From Lineus longissimus (Eukaryota > Nemertea > Pilidiophora > Heteronemertea > Lineidae): a stretch of 64,000 nucleotides of DNA. Positions 1 through 10,922 of the stretch are shown piece after piece; position 1 is the first letter of the stretch, and each line of letters opens with the position of its first letter. The notes beneath the pieces were generated by a model. The model ran no database searches. It saw only the letters and a list, made by a program, of their open reading frames with translations, and was not told the origin of the DNA. The stretch spans positions 14,557,501-14,621,500 of the forward strand of contig NC_088323.1 in NCBI RefSeq assembly GCF_910592395.1, given 5' to 3'. Made by a program: the position numbers and the translations under genes.

Positions 1-194
1 TGTAGATACTTCCTGATCAGTAGAATACATGTATATCGATAATTGCGGTGATTAATTAATTAAACACCGCGTTTGTGTTATTCGATAATTCACATGAGGT
101 TTATAGCTCATAGTTTTCGGTGGCGTTACAGCAGTGCAAAAACATGAACAAACAAACTGCATATAATCACGAATTGCTATCGTACAATGCTGTC

Positions 195-614
195 GTGACT
201 TTGCTCAAAATTATCAAAAACTGACGCCGTTAATGACAGTCTGCAGACTCAACTTAACGGGTTAAAACACGAGAACAGCGTCCTTAAGTCTCAGTTAGAC
301 AAAAACAACTGAGAAATCTGTAAAATAAAGGGAATAGGAAACCAAAAAGCTCAGAAAACAGAGTAATGAGCATATATAACTCACTAAGGCGAGACGAAAT
401 CAAACTTGAATTTGAACGTAAGCAAAGACATTCGGGTGTCTCGAAACTTCGTAATGATCTGAAGCAACTGAAAGTAGACGTCAGTACGATCGAGATGCCA
501 GAGACGAGAAGGGATTTAAATGACATTCGGAAAATGCTGGGTCAACTAACTTTTCACAGGGGCCAGCTCCTGCACTCTATCACTCGTGGAGTGACCACAT
601 GCATGTATTTATAA
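195..614 (+). pseudogene. Coiled-coil ORF remnant, unit 1
   Basis: Two blocks of heptad-like sequence can be read on the plus strand. The first (about 200-330) contains LQTQLNGLKHENSVLKSQLD and ends in a stop. The second (366-535) contains RRDEIKLEFERK and SKLRNDLKQLK. Both are rich in Leu, Glu, Lys and Asp at coiled-coil spacing. At about 535 the frame leaves the homology with unit 2: some 710 bp present there (36,330-37,040) are missing here and the frame runs into unrelated DNA. It could be a decayed host exon or the ORF1/gag-like protein of a mobile element; I do not recognise the family. Confidence 0.45.
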
Positions 615-625
615 GGAGGCTTGGG
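533..625. repeat. Dispersed repeat R1, copy 1
   Basis: About 90 bp with the core CAGGGGCCAGCTCCTGCACT and a small palindrome TCACTC-GTG-GAGTGA. It recurs at 37,025-37,130 (unit 2 counterpart) and independently at 26,060-26,165. I do not know the family; it may be the edge of an unrecognised element. Confidence 0.6.
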
Positions 626-1056
626 TTATCTGTTCATATGATTACAAGAAGCAAACTCAAAATGTTAAGTGTTCATCATCATAATTATGCGAATGAAAAA
701 AATACAATTGATAGCCAGTGATGTCATCGATATTTATGTTGATTGTCAGTAACTAATCACAGAGCTTTTATTTTTTGATGTTTCCAGGGGTTAATTATAG
801 AGGACCACCGGGAGTGGGGAGCTCATTGACCCCTGGAAATAGAAGTTGTATAGGCCTCTGCTCCACATCATTGGTATTCACCTGCTATGAACAAGCGTTA
901 TAAAGTATTGTTTCTTGTAGTCCCGCGAGAGGTGGAGACGGTTGCGTTCTGTCTCTCGTCCTCAAGCTGGCCATTTGAATATAGTTGATTAACCGAGACT
1001 TACCTGCAAGTTGAAGGTTGATTGTAATTCTATCGAACTATCAATCACGAGCGGGA
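626..1056. other. Unassigned stretch downstream of the DIRS RNase H remnant
   Basis: It is shared with 37,131-37,557 at high identity. No ORF, tandem repeat or inverted terminus is visible. It lies where a DIRS element would carry its tyrosine recombinase and right terminus, but I see no recombinase residues. Confidence 0.3.
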
Positions 1057-2190
1057 TCACATGAGATACGCGTAGTAGATCAGCAGTAGGCCTACTGGCC
1101 CAGCCACGCTAAATACCCACCATGTGAGTTCTGCCTTGGCCCCATCTGTCAAGCAAGTATTTTTGTCATAGTCGCCAGTTTGTAATTTGAGAGCCTGCAT
1201 CTTATTAGCTTCCAACTGTCCGTAATAAAGTGGGCCATACATCACCCCGGGGAACCAAGGCACCAAAGTACCGATATCTCAGTAAGTAATCTTATAGCAG
1301 GCCTCTCTTTTCTAAGTAGGCTTGAGCATATGGCTTTGACCTTTTCCACTTTCTCTGGTGTGAGGAAAACCGCAATAAGTATTGAGTCAAATATGAATCC
1401 AATAAATTCCCTTTGTTGCATTGGTGGCCAACTTGACTTAATGGGATGGAGAATTAACCTATGGTCAGCTAGTATTGTAGTAGCCATCATTGCACTTCTG
1501 GCACATGCCAGTGTCATATCTTGCTTCAGCCACAGATCGTCAACATATATGACCGATGGGATACCTTGCTGCCTTATGCGTGCCATAATCGGTTTCATTA
1601 GGTTTGTCCATACCCTTGGACACGGGCCAAGCCCATTCGGGGAGCATGTATACTGAAATAATCTCAAACTTTAAATATCTTTGTGAATTTCTGTGTATGA
1701 GGCACACTACAATTCGCATCTTTGATATCAATTGTGCATTGATAGCAACCAGGTGTCATCAAATCTACAACGGTCTTAATGCCCTCCATTTTAAAAAGGG
1801 CATCCATCAAATGCTTGTTCAAGATGGACAGATCTAGGATCATTCTATATGTTCCATCTATCTTTGGCCTCAGAAAAATTCGGGAAATAAACTATATTGG
1901 CTTTTGGTGGCATTCTATTATCACTTTCTTCTCCAGAAGATATCTAATTCCACCATTAATGGCCTCAGTTACCTCTCTGATAAATTTTATTTGGGATTGC
2001 ACCCTAGTTTGTCGAGGCGGGTCTCCATCAAACTCAAGCTGGTAGCCTTGACAATTTTGAGGAGAAAAGGATCAGATGTTGATTCCTTCCAGTTTTCAAA
2101 ATACATGTAATGTCATATTCTACCTGCTTCAAATAGCGAATATCGGCCTCCGATTTTGCTAACGGTTTGCTCAATGAACTCATTGAGACG
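1057..2190 (-). mobile_element. DIRS-like retrotransposon, reverse transcriptase and RNase H remnant, unit 1
   Basis: Read on the minus strand, the DNA encodes in order: the start of the RT (about 1,900-1,780; FLRPKIDGTYRMILDLS), the palm block with FQYTCSPNGLGPCPR and a YVDD catalytic motif (1,667-1,242), then a short RNase H stretch (1,266-1,057; GPLYYGQLEANK and DGAKAELTWW). FQYTCxPNGLGxxPR and xxELxWW are typical of DIRS/Ngaro-type elements. Several frameshifts and stops break the frame, so it is dead. The gag part lies upstream on this strand at 3,956-4,640, separated by an insertion. The tyrosine recombinase expected for DIRS elements was not found. Unit 2 carries the same copy, split by a 3.8-kb insertion. 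Confidence 0.8.
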
Positions 2191-2194
2191 TAAT

Positions 2195-2752
2195 GACGAC
2201 ATTTTCATGAGCTCAGAAACTATTAATTTCAACTTAACCACGTAGCTATGAATAATTTGAATAATTTCCAACATAAATCTATATGAAATATGCAATATTG
2301 GTGAACAGAGCGCCGTTTGAAAAAACAGTGCGTCATCGTTTTCTTCAACGCATTTTCAGTATGCCCGCGGTGAAACTCGGCCCTTTTCATCAAATTTGGT
2401 ATCTCATAACAACGGAGGTGTCCTCTAAGAGAATCCAGTCCGACTTTTTGCACATATTACAAAGAAATGCCTTGACGACATTTTCATGAGCTCAGAAACT
2501 ATTAATTTCAACTTAACCACGCAGCTATGAATAATTTGAATAATTTCCAACAGAAATCTATATGAAATATGCAATATTGGGGAACAGAGCGCCGTTTGAA
2601 ACGACAGGGCGTCATCGTTTTCTTCAACGCATTTTCAGTATGCCCGCGGTGAAACTCGGCCCTTTTCATCAAATTTGGTATCTCATGACAACGGAGGTGT
2701 CCTCTAAGAGAATCCAGTCCGACTTTTTGCACATATTACAAAGAAATGGCTT
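2195..2752. repeat. Two-copy 279-bp direct tandem repeat
   Basis: Units 2,195-2,473 and 2,474-2,752 are about 97 percent identical, starting at GACGACATTTTCATGAGCTC. The period is a multiple of three, so short ORFs are open in each copy, but both end in stops and no protein family is recognisable. High identity means a recent local duplication. Confidence 0.85.
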
Positions 2753-2762
2753 GACTACCTGA

Positions 2763-2933
2763 AAATACAATCTGTTCGGCATTCCCAAGGTCAGTTTTGC
2801 TTGCAGCGCGAATTCAAAAAGACCAGTTGCGCTTAAAGGGGTACCTGTTTTAAGTGCAGTTTCCGCCAAATGTGAACACTGCGGTGGCACAAGGCATGAA
2901 TTGCCTTGCCCAAGGACTAAACAAATATGCTTC
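2763..2933 (+). pseudogene. Short ORF with a CxxC-H-C cluster
   Basis: The frame between the stop at 2,760 and the stop near 2,935 contains AKCEHCGGTRHELPC, a C-x2-C-x4-H-x3-C pattern close to a zinc knuckle (which is usually C-x2-C-x4-H-x4-C). The preceding residues are basic. It could be the 3' tail of a gag-like or zinc-binding protein carried by the insertion. No start codon or splice site supports a gene. Confidence 0.3.
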
Positions 2934-3955
2934 TAAATGATATAAGTTGAATACATGTATATGAAAAGCTTGATTCTTTCCGAATAAGAATATGCATGTT
3001 TTGCAGTACATGATTGAAGCTGAACGTGATTATTTTGCACAGTTGAGGCGTTCTATATATTTCGACGTATGGGATGCTAAGTATGACACAATTTGAGCAG
3101 ATTGTCATAGTACATATGATATTTCTAGATGGTCGTTTCAGCCTTTCCTTTTGAGGAAACCAGTGTTGTCGGGTATCATGCAGGAGACTTGTAGGATGCT
3201 GCAGTTTTATCATATGTTAAAAAAAGGCTGTCAGGTTAATGTCAACCTTACCTTAAGGTCTCATTAGGGAGTTTTTTTTTTATTCATGCGCCCCCCCCCC
3301 TTCACTGTAGTTCCTAAAATCATTGATTTTTCGGTCCTTACGGTCAGTGTTGATTTAGCAGCTGTTTTGGCAAAGACTTTTTTTTTTTAGTTTCTGAAAC
3401 CTAGAGCTCTACTCAATAGGCGGCTAACAAGAAACTACGCATTTATACTGTTGTTGCCGACATATGTGTACACTGAACTTGGGATGTGCGTCGGCCCCGT
3501 GTTGAAATGCCGTCCAGTGCCAGTTGGTGGGTTTTTCGCTGATTTGTGCAATCTCAAAAGTTCAATGGTTGACCCTCGATTTTTTTTGATTTTTGTGTAG
3601 CGTAAGCAACTGTTTTTCATAGGAGAATGGTCACTCTAAGAATTATTCAGGAAAAAATGTATAATATTTTGGTTTTTTCGTTATTATCCGGCCTAATTGG
3701 CAAAATTGCCATTCGGGATGGTGAACAGAGCTAGGAGCAAGTGCGACGCTTATGATTTATTTTAAGAAATAAAATGCCCAATTTAACATCCTGCAGAATC
3801 AGGGGAATCGGGCGTTTCCAGTGCTATACGACACAAATGGATTGTCCTCATGCATTCACTTTTGAAACGCATTTTATAATAGATGTTACGTCCTGTTAAT
3901 GGGGCACGTCATCATCGCGTACATTTCGGAAAAACTCCCTAACGAGACCTGAGCT
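2934..3955. other. Unassigned interior of the insertion
   Basis: Noncoding, with a T-run and a C-run at 3,273-3,300 and further T-runs near 3,380 and 3,580. Short phrases around GTTAGGGAG-like and CTCCCTAACGAG sequences face each other at about 3,265 and 3,930, which may be weak inverted edges. Confidence 0.3.
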
Positions 3956-4640
3956 CTGCATCATTGAAGGAAGTTGTACTTATATGGTCAATATCAAGCT
4001 GAGAAGTGTTTTGAGGACCTACCTGATCTGGTAAACGTACTGTCTTTACTTTCCGTCCTCCCGTTTCTTCTTGTTATGGGAGTAGGGCTTCTTTCCCCTT
4101 CCGCCTTGGAAATTGCCACGGTATTATTGACGGGATTGGTAACTGTTGTGGCCGTGATGGAAAAACTATTTCCCCGCGGCTTCCACGAGTAGTTTTTTGA
4201 CAAAGAGTATGAGTTTTTCGTCTCTTCCTCAACGTGTTTGGCCTCTTTTATAGCCTTGGAGATGGCGTCGCCAAATAATTTGTTGGTAACAGGGATTATA
4301 CCTGTTTGGCAAAGGCTTTGATACTTTGCCCTGAGACCTGGCTTTATTGCTTCCTTACGTTTTATTGAGAGCTCCTGGTTTGCGTACCCAAGAAGAGCCA
4401 AAGCATCGGAAGCGATTTTGACTTTTTTCTGTTTGTCAATGTTCTCTTTGAGAATTGAATATGCGATGCTAGCCTAGCCACTGCGGCAGCAGCTTTGTTA
4501 ACTGCCTTCTGGATATGAAATAGGAGGACATCACGCGATCGGGCAACAGAAGTGATCTGTGTCCTTATCTCATCGTTAAGCTTTGGGGTTTTTAAAGCCC
4601 AACAGTTTTTCGGAAAGGGATAGAGTTTTTCTCTATATAG
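3956..4640 (-). mobile_element. DIRS-like gag remnant, unit 1
   Basis: Minus-strand frames give LNDEIRTQITSVARSRD (about 4,590-4,540), then KRKEAIKPGLRAKYQSLC and VTNKLFGDAISKAIKEAK (about 4,360-4,250), followed by a basic Gly/Arg/Ser tail. The R-x-x-x-KP-x-L-x-x-x-Y-x-x-LC and T-x-x-LFGD phrases match gag-like proteins of DIRS retrotransposons. The ORF is frameshifted. It joins BEL pol sequence at about 4,640 on its upstream side, so the DIRS 5' end is lost or the two elements are nested. The site 4,387-4,394 (CCCAAGAA) is the empty target of the foldback element at 42,919 in unit 2. Confidence 0.7.
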
Positions 4641-4965
4641 TTCTCCTATGATCGCCAGTTTCCAGTTTCTCATGTTGGTGTACGAGAATGACGTCATTTA
4701 TTTCAATGATGTCGGTTTTGGCATTTTGTTTGCTATAAGTTCGTATTGGTGTTGTTCCGGCAACCTCGCGAGATACTATAGATCGACAAAAAATTTGCGT
4801 GCAGTAATTTTTCTAAATTTTGCGAAAAGGTCATGCTCGCGAATATACTCTGCCGCGAAAATATCTTGCTTTTCAGCAAGAATTCCATGTCATTGATGCC
4901 ATGCCTCCTCATGCAGTGCATCAAGCTAGGCCCTATGCAGCTCAAGCATACGAAACCATAAAAAA
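4641..4965 (-). mobile_element. BEL/Pao pol C-terminal fragment, unit 1
   Basis: The minus strand shows the end of a BEL-type polyprotein. A frame with RNWKLAIIGELYREK sits at 4,697-4,640 and reads into DIRS gag. The DNA from 4,690 to 4,900 is closely related to 18,080-18,350 and 58,390-58,650, where the DUF5641-like tail (YLARLREQHQYELIANK) can be read. Only the far C-terminus survives. Confidence 0.65.
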
Positions 4966-5175
4966 GGGGTTAATTGATACCGTGTATACCCCTTGCAATT
5001 ACCACGTATATAATTACACCTAACAACCATAAATTCCACACTTCTTCAATGACTTTTGCCTGAATCAATGCTCATCTTTTGTGCTATCGGCTTAATTACT
5101 CTATACATTGACACCTGTTGACAGTGGATTTGAGTATACTGTATAGACACGTGCACTTCAGCACCTATTCACTAG
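4966..5175. other. Segment shared with 46,606-46,810; holds the empty site of foldback element 1
   Basis: It is colinear and nearly identical with unit 2. TAATTGAT at 4,971-4,978 is single here and duplicated on both sides of the 1,101-bp element in unit 2. No gene visible. Confidence 0.7.
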
Positions 5176-5239
5176 TAGCAGCTCTTGGTCAAAATACACG
5201 ATTTTATTTTAACAGAAAAAAATCGCCGTGTACAGTACT

Positions 5240-7222
5240 CATCAACATCATCATCAATAGCGGCTTCGTGGCCCTCTTGGGTCTTTGCCTCCTGTTAGTC
5301 GTCTCAAGTAAAACATATCTTTTTTGGGTGGAGTACGCATGCTAGTGCGGGTAAAGTGTCCAATAAACTTATGTACATATTTACACCGTCAACACATTTA
5401 AGTCAGTTTCCATATTACATAATAGCTAGAACTAAGAACAACCATTCCATCATCAGTACGAATATATGTCCTTCGCTGCCCAGTGGCTATCTAGTCGGCT
5501 TTTGAAGTATTCGATGGGTGGCGCCATGACTACCTCTTCTGACAGCTTATTCCACTCTGACACCGACCTGTTTGTGATGAAGTGAGACCTAGCCCTGGTT
5601 ATGAAACGAGTTGGCTCCAGCTTGAGCGGATGGCCCCGGAGGTTTATTTTTGTGCTGTATGGTATTTCGAGCCTCGTCTCTAAGTATCCATGTGTTATTT
5701 TGAACAAGATAATCATGTCGCCCCTCAATCTCCTATGTCGAAGACTCGGCAACTTGAGGCGTCTTAATCGTTCTTTATAAGGCAAGTTTTTTAGGTTTCT
5801 AACAAGCTTCGTTGCCCTACGCTGGACCTTTTCTGGTTTGTCTATACAGCCTTTCTTCACCGGGCTCCATACTTCCTGTCCATACTCCAGATGAGTTCTT
5901 ACAAGCGCTTTATATTGGAGGGTGAAAATACTGTGATTCATGTAGCTGAACGTCCTTTTCATAGTTCCAAGTGCTGCGTTTGCAGTCTTTACGATTTTAT
6001 CAATATGTTGTTCAAATGACAGATTCGAGTCTATAATTATTCCTAGCTTCTTCTCCATCTGGACCGATTCTAGGTAATGTGGTGAGCCATCCGGGTTCCT
6101 TAAGTGATACTGACGTTGTAGAGGCCTGTTACCCAATCTCATATGTTTACACTTGTCCAGATTGTAACTCATCTGCCATATCCCTGACCACTTTTCCAAT
6201 GATCCCAAGTCTGCTTGGCATACCGCCTCCGTTTCTACTGAAATTGCGACCCTATACGCCGTTGCATCATCTGCAAACATTTGTAATTCATTTGCCACTT
6301 CGTTCGGGAGGTCATTTACGTATATCACGAAAAGAAGTGGTCCTATCACACTCCCTTGAGGGACACCACTCAGTACTGGTCTCGATGAGGACGTACATGC
6401 TGCTAGTATTACCCTCTGCGTTCTCTCCTCTAAGAAACTCTTGATCCAGCCAATCGTGTTCGCCGAGAAGCCGTAACTCTCAAGTTTGGACAGCAGCCGT
6501 TGATGTGCCACTCTATCAAACACTTTAGCATAATCTAGGAAGAAAATGTCAACCGAGTCCCCATCCTCAAGTCGGTTGAGCCAGTGCTTCATTGACTCCA
6601 GCCAATTGGTGTTACAACCCTTCTTACGTCTAAGCCATGCTGTTGTTCGCAAATCAAAGAGTTGATAGTTAGAGGGTCCATCATTTGATCCCTCACTATA
6701 CTTTCCAATATTTTGCATATCACTGAGGTTAAACTTACAGGCCTGTAGTTTGTTGTACTGTTTTTATCTCCTTTTTTGAATATTGGTGTAATTTGAGCCT
6801 CCTTCCAATCCTTAGGAACAATCATACTTTCTAAACTAAATTGAAAAGTAATGTTAATGGCGTAGTCAGTTCGTCACGCAGTTCGTGTAGCAGCCTTGGG
6901 TGTATCCCATCTGGCCCCTGGGCTTTTGAAGTGTTTAATAGCTGCAGTTTCTTGTGGACTTGCTCTGGGGTTGCTGACTCCCGGGTCATTTGAACGTTTA
7001 CTGGCCGTACTGGTATCGATGGGACTTGGCTGGTGTCTTCCACAGTAAATACACTGGCGAAGAACTTGTTCCGTCTTTCCTTGGTCATCTTCTACTTTTT
7101 CCCCAGCTTCGTCCTTCAGAGTTGGGATCTATTGGAACTTATTGGTTTTGTCCTTGTAGTAACCCCAGAACGCTTTAGGGTTCCTTTTGCACTCCCTGGC
7201 TATACTCTTCGCCTGGGTCTTT
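5240..7222 (-). mobile_element. CR1-like LINE, 5'-truncated, frameshifted
   Basis: The minus strand encodes most of the ORF2 reverse transcriptase in four frames broken by small indels: a linker with ARECKRNPKAFWGYYKDK (about 7,200-7,130), KKLQLLNTSKAQGPDGIHPR (7,010-6,890), DWKEAQITPIFKKGDKN and NYRPVSLTSVICKILE (6,810-6,700), then a long frame 6,718-5,453 with FLDYAKVFDRV, GVPQGSVIGPLLFVIYVNDLP, the catalytic FADDA and a C-terminal SHFITNRSVSEWNKL region. This order and the FADD/NYRPVSLTS motifs fit the CR1/Jockey group. The endonuclease is absent. After the stop at 5,453 a 3' UTR of about 200 bp ends near a GATGATGATGTTGATGA-like simple repeat (about 5,240). Unit 2 lacks this element. Confidence 0.9.
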
Positions 7223-7995
7223 AAGCATATAAAAATGTTATGCATGAAGAAAAATCTAACAAAACGATGTGAAAAGACAACAGAAATAAAAATGTTTTTC
7301 CATATCACAAATACGTCGTATATGAGTTGTCCTTTCTTCATGTGCGTGTCAAAATATCCACCCTTCCATCAGGAAAAGGGTGGCGCAAGAGAGTTGTCCT
7401 GTCCTCCTCTTCCCGCGCTGTACAAACCCGGCCACCATGCGAGACGAAGAGGACAGACCTCGTTGCTTGGGAGCTAAACGGACATTGAGGAGACGGGACC
7501 CCTAGAATGTAGCGACGACTCGAGGCAATTCGCGTCATAATTTTAGCTAGGATGAGCAGTCTCTATGCATAGTCGATGACAAGGATTGCCTAGACACTGA
7601 TAACATCCCAGTTATAGCAACAGAATGCTTCAGTAGGCTATTTGCCCCGAACAGACTTTCCCGATGGTGGAGACCCTAATTGATCCACACTCTTCGCTCC
7701 GCTCGGCTTGTGACAGCAGCCCGTAAAACCTCAGGAGGAGCGCGAATAAGAGTGCACATTAATCTGTGCTCGTTGCGGCATCGGGCTGCTTGTACTCTGC
7801 TACGCGACGAATGCACTCCCGTGGACAGCGCGGACGGATAGCGCCGAATTTTTGAGCGCTTACACGAAGCGTGGAAAAAATTCTTCAAGCACAATATCAC
7901 GGGAGGGCATTTGTCGCGGGCGTCGAATGATGCACCTTTCAACGCCCCGGGACCCTCGGACTTTGGGCCTCGGATTTTGGGCGTTGAAAGGGACA
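7223..7995. other. Unassigned, partly GC-rich stretch
   Basis: No counterpart in unit 2. The part from about 7,350 to 7,995 is CpG-rich and unlike its AT-rich neighbours. TTTCAACGCCC and GGGCGTTGAAA face each other at about 7,937-7,990, a short inverted repeat. The open frames here have no recognisable similarity. Confidence 0.3.
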
Positions 7996-7999
7996 TTAT

Positions 8000-9447
8000 A
8001 CCTACTACTTGTATGAATATATATTATCTCTCTCAATCAACACTCCTACTTTGATTTCGATCGCCTTATTCTGCAAGGTAACATATCCGGTTTCCAACAG
8101 AAGTGAGGAAGGCCTGTTGTCAGCGCATTTTTTAGAGTTCATGTTTGTTGTTTTAGATTCCGTGTGATCTTTGATTCTGATTTTCTGTACGTCCAAATAC
8201 TTTTGAGATATGGCGCACATTACTGTGTAACTTGGATTTCCATACTTCTGTTTAAAAGATGCGTGAAAACTGCAGTGGGATTTCTTACCCCAAGTGTGAC
8301 ATTTGCTCTGGTTGCTGCATTCCTTGGCGATGTGAGAGGTTCTGAGGCAGTTATTGCAAAGACGTTTGTTGAAAACGGCACTGTATCAGTCAGCTGGCGA
8401 TAGTGTACACTCAAAACAAGAATGACCGGAGTTACAGAACTGACACTTCTTAGGTCTGGCGGGAACACTTACAAATGAATCCACTGAAACTCCATTTCCG
8501 TTCTGGCTTGTATTTCGAATTTGCATACTTTTCTCCGACGTTCTCAAGCTGTTCTGTCAATGAATTAATGAATCGCTTGAAGTCAAAGGCATCCTGTTGT
8601 CCCGAAGTTCCCATCTTTTCCCGGCAGAATTTTGGTAGTTTCTTTGCAATTGTTGGTACGATAAAGGGAGCGCATTGGTAGACATCAACGTTGAGGTTTT
8701 CAAGGGACCGTATGTCTCATCATTACTCGGTTGTGGAATGCCCGGAGAGCATTATTATGTCCTGCTGGACCTGGCATTTCCAAGAGGTTATTCACATGTG
8801 ATCGAATGATTTTTCGGTGTTGTCCGAAGCGTTCTTTCAGGATTTTTACCAGAACTTTCAAGTTGAAGACCAGCAACGGCGTGTGTTGCTGTGCCCGTTA
8901 ACTGCCCCTTGATGTAATTGTATTTCTTGTGTAGTTTGCCCGGAGAACATGCCGCTTCAATAGTGGCCCTAAAAGATTTCAATGATGTGCAAGTCCCATC
9001 GAATGTCGGTAGTTTCAACTTTGGCAGTTGCGCTGTTTTGGGTACTGACGCAGATTTTATGACCGTTTTCTGTGACAGTGTAATTCCGCAAACTTGCTTA
9101 CGTGCACTACTTTGGTTCGATTGTCTATATTCCTCTGTTCTGTTCTAAAGACTTCTTCCTTGGTTAGTTCATCGTCCTTCTATTTCGTAACTAGCTTTCC
9201 TAATTCCGCGTTTAAACTTTGAAACTTGCCAAATGTTTCGTTGAGTTCTGTTGAACAAGCTTCGACTTTGAATAATTCGATTTTTTTGGTATATCCTTTT
9301 CAATGATGGCAATTGCCTGGTCGAACCCTGCTTTAAAGGCATCTTGCAAAAAGTCTCTAGTTTTCCCGAGTTGATCGATTTTATCTATTTTGAAATCACT
9401 AGTGGTAAATGTAAATTGCGTTGTATTTTAACCGGTGAATTTCCCAG
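8000..9447 (-). mobile_element. BEL/Pao gag and start of protease, unit 1
   Basis: On the minus strand the order is: an N-terminal helical region (about 9,410-9,050), a gag core with KLPTFDGTCTSLKSFRATIE and YNYIKGQLTGTATHAVAGLQ (9,018-8,870; the DUF1759-like region of BEL/Pao), a long linker, Cys/His zinc-knuckle sequence CNNCLRTSHIAKEC followed by a second Cys/His group (about 8,380-8,270), then the start of an aspartyl protease (8,100-8,005, ETGYVTLQNKAIEIKVGVLI). The frame is broken repeatedly. Where a D-S/T-G catalytic triad is expected the copy reads ERD. It is truncated at about 8,000. Unit 2 has the same gag at 50,710-51,893. Confidence 0.8.
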
Positions 9448-9465
9448 ATCCTGGTCACGGAACCA
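9448..9465 (-). promoter_or_regulatory. Putative tRNA primer-binding site of the BEL element
   Basis: On the minus strand TGGTTCCGTGACCAGGAT follows the LTR end directly. It begins with TGG, the complement of a tRNA CCA end, and the LTR edge was set independently by comparison with the copies at 16,984 and 57,288. I could not assign the tRNA. Confidence 0.6.
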
Positions 9466-9758
9466 TTTAGAAAACTCCGCACTTCAGGTTTTCTACTTTT
9501 CTTGGGAGCTGCTGACTGAAATATATGGCGTGACTCTGATATCTTTTTAACAACTGCCTTCATTACTACAAACTATTGATCAAAGCATACGCATGTGCCG
9601 TAATTATGAGATTACAGATAACAGGAAACGCGGAGATTGACTCCAAGTACTTAGGTTTATCGCAAAGGATTTGCTCAGGCAACCACGGTTGATTTATTGG
9701 CTCCGGCTGCAATAACATCACCCTTGACCTAGGTTCAGGACAGGCATAATTCCTGACA
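9466..9758 (-). mobile_element. BEL/Pao 5' LTR (unit 1)
   Basis: It is homologous to LTRs at 16,984-17,302 and 57,288-57,608. In those copies the plus-strand edges are TGTCGAAAAG and TTCCTGTCA, so the LTR has TG...CA ends on the minus strand. Here the inner edge is mutated (TTTAGAAAAC) and is followed at once by the primer-binding site, so this is the 5' LTR of a minus-strand element whose gag lies at lower coordinates. Confidence 0.75.
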
Positions 9759-10239
9759 CTAGGTTCGACTCCATCCTGAGATAGAGGTTTTTGATACTCT
9801 TACCTCGTATACAAGAACATATCGAGAGGTGGAGTATATTTAAAACCACTGGTTGTGTCAGGATGGTTCGATACCGGATTCAATCATAGACTATCTAATG
9901 TCATGGGAGGTCACTGCACTGAGAGTGAAGCTCCTCACTAGCAGAGTAAAAAACACAAATACGACTAAGGTGATAGCCTACGCAGAGGCTTGAAGAGGAA
10001 TTCTGGCCAACTGACGTGTTCTGTCGGGAGTGGATTGACTAGTAGTATATACCGGTATATGTTAGCTTGGATCTTCGCCAATCGACAGCCTTCAAAACTA
10101 CCGTTTATCCCAAGTATGCTGGGATGCTTGTGGAATAATGTATGGTTCCCTGTACGCCGAAGTGTTATCAAATTCCTGCAAGCTGGATATCCTGGGCATT
10201 TCTGAGCACTAGCTATTTCCTGACTTGACGCAATTCTTA
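9759..10239. other. Unassigned stretch left of the LINE endonuclease
   Basis: No recognisable protein, repeat or inverted terminus. The minus-strand ORF at 9,965-10,171 and the plus ORF at 9,990-10,205 overlap and show no family motif. It has no counterpart in unit 2, where this part is deleted. Confidence 0.3.
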
Positions 10240-10914
10240 GAATCTATAAACAGGATTTGTTTGTAAGTGATAGCCTGCTCAGAAGAAAAGTTGGTGTGGC
10301 CTTCCTCAGGCACAAGCGTTGGACGCATTTTATAAAAGATCTCTATCTAGAAAGTGATAAAGCAATCGGATGCAGGGTGCAGGGTGCTAATCCTCATCAT
10401 GGTCTATCTTCCCAGCTAAAATCACCCTGATGAACTCTTTTTATAATATATTGATTATCTCACGCAACTTCATTTATACGAATACTACGCGCTTCAAGGC
10501 GAAGTAATTTTAATGGGGGATCTCAACGTGAAAATAGAGGGTCTATAAATCCAATCGTGGCACACGTGCCATGTCTTCATTATTGAGGAACTCAGGAATT
10601 TACTCAGTTCCGGAGAGTGTTTTATGTACAGCACCCGTTTACTCTTTGATCCGTTGGAAGGATCGCACAAAACCCTCAAGACCATAATTTATACTAGTCA
10701 GTGCCGCACTTTTGGAGCAACCTTGATTACAAAATTCCTGTTTCAATACGTCCGATCATTTACCCTTGTGTGCAGTAATCGACCCACGTATGGAAATAAT
10801 TTAAATTCTACCGCCGCCGATATTGTCGACTACAGGAATAAACGCTTCCTTTGGGTAAGGTGCGGGTGCAGATATGTGAGGTGGATAAGAGGCTTCCGAT
10901 AATTGACCCAGCTC
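10240..10914 (+). mobile_element. Non-LTR retrotransposon, endonuclease fragment (LINE D, unit 1)
   Basis: Across several frames the plus strand reads as an APE-type endonuclease: GVAFLRHKRWTHFIKDL, a degenerate GDLNV-like phrase near 10,515, SNRGTRAMS, LCTAPVYS, DPLEGSHKTL, and a SDHLP-like C-terminal motif near 10,755 followed by VDYRNKRFLW. This is the usual order for a LINE ORF2 N-terminus. Stops and frameshifts are frequent. It continues at 12,651 after an inserted hAT-like element. Clade uncertain within the CR1/Jockey/I group. Confidence 0.7.
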
Positions 10915-10922
10915 GGCCATAT

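Larger units (their letters stand above)
2191..3955. mobile_element. 1.77-kb insertion inside the DIRS copy, present only in unit 1
   Basis: Unit 2 reads continuously from the sequence ending GAACTCATTGAG (2,187) into the gag part (42,486 onward). Unit 1 has about 1.77 kb between them. The insert contains a 279-bp tandem duplication, a short ORF with a Cys/His cluster (2,763-2,933), a T/C-rich stretch around 3,273-3,300 and no clear terminal inverted repeats. Its class is unknown. Confidence 0.6.

Noticed and set aside
2283-2762. Two near-identical ORFs starting MKYAIL
   Set aside because: They are the 279-bp tandem repeat read twice; no known motif, short, and closed by stops.
5118-5345. 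Plus ORF near the CR1-like 3' end
   Set aside because: It crosses the 3' UTR of the minus-strand LINE and its flank; no motif.
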